This document shows, piece after piece, positions 14,296 through 15,657 of a stretch of DNA of 15,657 bases. Each line of letters begins with the position of its first letter. Positions within the stretch are counted from its first letter, which is position 1. Position numbers and translations under genes: made by a program. Source of the stretch: a halophilic archaeon J07HX64 (GTDB lineage: Archaea > Halobacteriota > Halobacteria > Halobacteriales > Haloarculaceae). The notes beneath the pieces are model-generated. The model did no database searches. It worked only from the letters and a program-made list of their open reading frames with translations, and was not told where the DNA came from. The stretch spans positions 2,319,236-2,334,892 of the forward strand of contig KE356579.1 in the NCBI GenBank assembly GCA_000416085.1, in the 5' to 3' direction.

Positions 14296-14397
14296 AGCCC
14301 TGTGGTGTAGTGGCCAATCATAGCGGCCTTTGGACGCGCACGGATGTCCGTTCGCGGAAGCTAGCCGCTGACGCTGGTTCGAATCCAGCCGGGGCTA
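14296..14397 (+). tRNA. tRNA-Gln (anticodon TTG) with a 29-nt intron
   Basis: The exons fold into a full cloverleaf. The acceptor AGCCCTG pairs with CGGGGCT (one G-T pair) and is followed by discriminator A14397. The D-loop contains GTAGTGGCCAATC, the anticodon stem is GCGGC/GCCGC, and the T-arm is GCTGG-TTCGAAT-CCAGC. The anticodon loop is CTTTGG/A with TTG at 14330-14332. The intron is 14334-14362, after position 37. The splice site is a textbook bulge-helix-bulge: 5' bulge GG^A, central helix CTTT/GAAG (4 bp, one T-G), 3' bulge CT^A, inner helix CGCG/CGCG, closed by ACGG-ATGT-CCGT. An intron in tRNA-Gln(UUG) is known in haloarchaea. CCA is not encoded. Confidence 0.93.
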
Positions 14398-14507
14398 CTC
14401 TGTTGTGAACAAAGGTGAACAACGAGTCGCAACCGGATTCGAACCAGGGAGCGAAACCCGTAGAGTGACCGTGGTTCGAATCCAGCTGGGGCTACTCTGT
14501 CGTGAAC
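14375..14507 (+). repeat. Duplicated 3' end of tRNA-Gln (att-like direct repeat)
   Basis: The 36 bp at 14375-14410 (T-arm, acceptor 3' strand and 13 bp of flank) recur at 14472-14507 with only two mismatches, 97 bp apart. Between them, 14435-14447 (GGATTCGAACCAG) is the exact inverted copy of T-arm positions 14374-14386. The second copy cannot be a tRNA: it has no 5' half, and its T-stem has lost two pairs. Repeats of a tRNA 3' end are the usual footprint of tyrosine-recombinase elements, but no integrase or cargo lies between, so it is either a scar or a tRNA-derived rearrangement. Confidence 0.6.
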
Positions 14508-14519
14508 TACCTCAATATC

Positions 14520-14536
14520 AAGCCTCGGGGCTTTTT
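14520..14536 (+). terminator. Hairpin with T-run downstream of the tRNA scar
   Basis: AAGCC-TCGG-GGCTT followed directly by TTT forms a 5-bp hairpin with a T-tract. It suits termination of rightward transcription from tRNA-Gln, or, with A-tract reversed, the end of the leftward surface-protein gene 80 bp away. A second stem, TGCCC-N6-GGGCA, lies just downstream. Confidence 0.45.
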
Positions 14537-14618
14537 GCTCGGACTCCCGTTCTGTGCCCTCGCAGGGGCAGGGGGTACATACTCCACGCTCACGTTCGGT
14601 GTCCCAGCGCCGGTCCGG

Positions 14619-15657
14619 TTAGTTGTCGGAGTCGTCGGCGACACCCAGTCTGCGGGCGGCGTACGCGGCGAGGCCACCGAGTGCCGTGAGTCCGGCGAGC
14701 GGTCCGAATCCTGGTCCGCTGCCGTCTGTACTGTCGGTGGTGTTGTCCCCGCCAGTGTCGTTCCCACCGTCGGCAGCCTCGTCGTCGGCTACGACGGCGA
14801 CAGTCAGCGAACCCTCGACGGAGCCATCGTCCGTCGAGACAGTGTGTGTGTACTCACCTGGGTCGACATTGGCCGTATCGACAGTGAAACTGACAGAGTC
14901 CGACTCACCACCCGGGAGGGTCAGTGACTCGCTGGCGACATCCCCGAGTCCGGAGACCGCCAGCACAACGTCTTGGGTGGCCTCCTGCTCGCCGGCGTTC
15001 TGCACCGAGGCGGTCACGACGAGTTCCTCACCCTGTGTCACCGATGCCGTGGTCGGGTCCAGACTCGAGAGCTGGAACTCGGCCGGGTCCGGCTGTGCCT
15101 GGACTGTCAGTGAGCCCTCGGTGGAGCCATCGTCTGTCGAGACAGTGTGTGTGTACTCGCCCGGGTCGACATCGGTCGTATCGACAGTAAAACTGACAGA
15201 GTCCGACTCACCACCCGCGAGGGTCAGCGAGTCGCTGGCGACATCCCCGAGCCCGGAGACCCCCAGCACAACGTCTTGGGTGGCCTCTTGCTCGCCGGTG
15301 TTCTGCACCGAGACGGTCACGACGAGTTCCTCACCCTGTGTCACCGACGCTGTGGTCGGGTCCAGACCCGAGAGCTGGAACTCGGCCGGGTCCGGCGGTG
15401 CCTGGACTGTCAGCGAGCCTGTCGCCGAACTATTCTCGCTCTCGACCTGGTGGGTGTACTCACCCGCTGGCACGTCCGTCGTGTCCAGGTCGAACGAGGC
15501 GGTGGTGCTCTCGCCGGCAGCCAGAGTCACCGCTTTGGAGACACTGATGTCGGTGCCGACGACAGAGAACGTCACAGACTGGGTGCCCTCCGCGTCACCG
15601 GTGTTCTCGACAGTCGCCTCCGCGGTGACTGTCACGCCCTGTTCGACTGTGCCGTCG
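14619..15657 (-). CDS. PGF-CTERM surface protein with tandem beta-sandwich repeats (5' end cut)
   Basis: The frame is open to the right edge, so the N-terminus and any signal peptide are missing; 346 residues are visible. Two near-identical 101-residue repeats (each with DPTTASVTQGEELVV, VQN.GEQEATQDVVL, SDSVSFTVDT and DPGEYTHTVSTDDGS) follow an older diverged copy. The spacing and the pattern of V.NTG, ESTT.SF and PGEY resemble CARDB or other Ig-like adhesion modules. A Gly/Asp/Asn/Thr spacer (DDEAADGGNDTGGDNTTDST) leads to the tail GSGPGFGPLAGLTALGGLAA and YAARR, a PGF-CTERM signal for archaeosortase A processing and lipid attachment. It should be an exported, probably S-layer-associated protein. 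The ligand is unknown. Confidence 0.88.
   Translation of the reverse strand, partial: DGTVEQGVTVTAEATVENTGDAEGTQSVTFSVVGTDISVSKAVTLAAGESTTASFDLDTTDVPAGEYTHQVESENSSATGSLTVQAPPDPAEFQLSGLDPTTASVTQGEELVVTVSVQNTGEQEATQDVVLGVSGLGDVASDSLTLAGGESDSVSFTVDTTDVDPGEYTHTVSTDDGSTEGSLTVQAQPDPAEFQLSSLDPTTASVTQGEELVVTASVQNAGEQEATQDVVLAVSGLGDVASESLTLPGGESDSVSFTVDTANVDPGEYTHTVSTDDGSVEGSLTVAVVADDEAADGGNDTGGDNTTDSTDGSGPGFGPLAGLTALGGLAAYAARRLGVADDSDN
14803..15408 (-). repeat. Two 303-bp tandem coding repeats
   Basis: The units 14803-15105 and 15106-15408 are exactly 303 bp (101 codons) each. Their translations differ at about nine of 94 aligned residues, so the duplication is recent compared with the third, clearly diverged copy beginning near 15409. 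High DNA identity makes recombination between units likely. Confidence 0.8.

Noticed and set aside
14400..14500. A second tRNA gene on either strand after tRNA-Gln
   Set aside because: Only the T-arm and acceptor 3' strand are present; no matching 5' acceptor, D-arm or anticodon arm can be folded, and the T-stem is broken.
14803..15408. CRISPR-like array from the regularly spaced repeats
   Set aside because: The repeat is 303 bp, in frame and coding for protein modules, with no short repeat/spacer structure. No other array-like pattern was seen in the window.

Overview
The window is chromosomal DNA from a halophilic archaeon (class Halobacteria). The evidence is the high G+C content, the strongly acidic proteins, T-rich archaeal promoter boxes 26-28 bp upstream of many start codons with almost no Shine-Dalgarno sequence, two PGF-CTERM surface-anchor tails with a Tat signal on one of them, a tRNA-Gln(UUG) with an archaeal bulge-helix-bulge intron, and the haloarchaeal H-box of a histidine kinase. 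No genus can be named from the sequence alone.

Layout. At 1-617 (minus) the window cuts an unidentified protein with a disordered tail. At 687-1109 (minus) lies an IscU/SufU-type Fe-S scaffold. At 1149-4152 (minus) lies a very large exported M14 metallocarboxypeptidase, broken by a single extra G in a G5 run just after its catalytic domain. A 287-bp divergent promoter region (4153-4439) carries several inverted repeats and separates it from a PAS histidine kinase (4440-5507, plus). Tail to tail with the kinase is a TauE/SafE-type permease (5514-6299, minus).

Next comes a housekeeping block. It holds PdxT, the glutaminase of PLP synthesis (6506-7102, plus), a small acidic haloarchaeal protein (7090-7650, minus, overlapping the pdxT end), glucose-6-phosphate isomerase (7740-9035, plus) and a four-helix membrane protein (9056-9649, minus). 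It continues with a Gly/Met-rich coiled-coil protein (9758-10156, plus), the nascent-polypeptide-associated complex protein NAC (10337-10720) and the tRNA m1A methyltransferase TrmI (10722-11447), the last two nearly touching as an operon. After an intergenic region with an imperfect 60-bp tandem repeat come a RecA/KaiC-like protein lacking a Walker A motif (11641-12270), a fumarylacetoacetate-hydrolase-family enzyme (12311-13084), a GNAT acetyltransferase (13107-13685, minus) and an MTH865-family protein (13880-14137, plus).

At the right end an intron-containing tRNA-Gln (14296-14397) is followed by a second copy of its 3' end plus flank, 97 bp downstream, and by an inverted copy of the T-arm between the two. 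This looks like an old tRNA-targeted integration or recombination scar. The last gene (14619-15657, minus, cut by the edge) encodes a PGF-CTERM-anchored surface protein built of 101-residue repeats.

Most of the window is ordinary core haloarchaeal sequence: protein folding and translation (NAC, TrmI, tRNA-Gln), cofactor supply (PdxT, Fe-S scaffold) and central carbon metabolism (Pgi). I see no CRISPR array, transposase, toxin-antitoxin pair or defence cluster. The parts worth a second look are the frameshifted peptidase, the operator-like repeats in front of the histidine kinase, the Gly/Met-rich protein beside NAC, the degenerate RecA-like protein, the 60-bp repeat and the tRNA scar.
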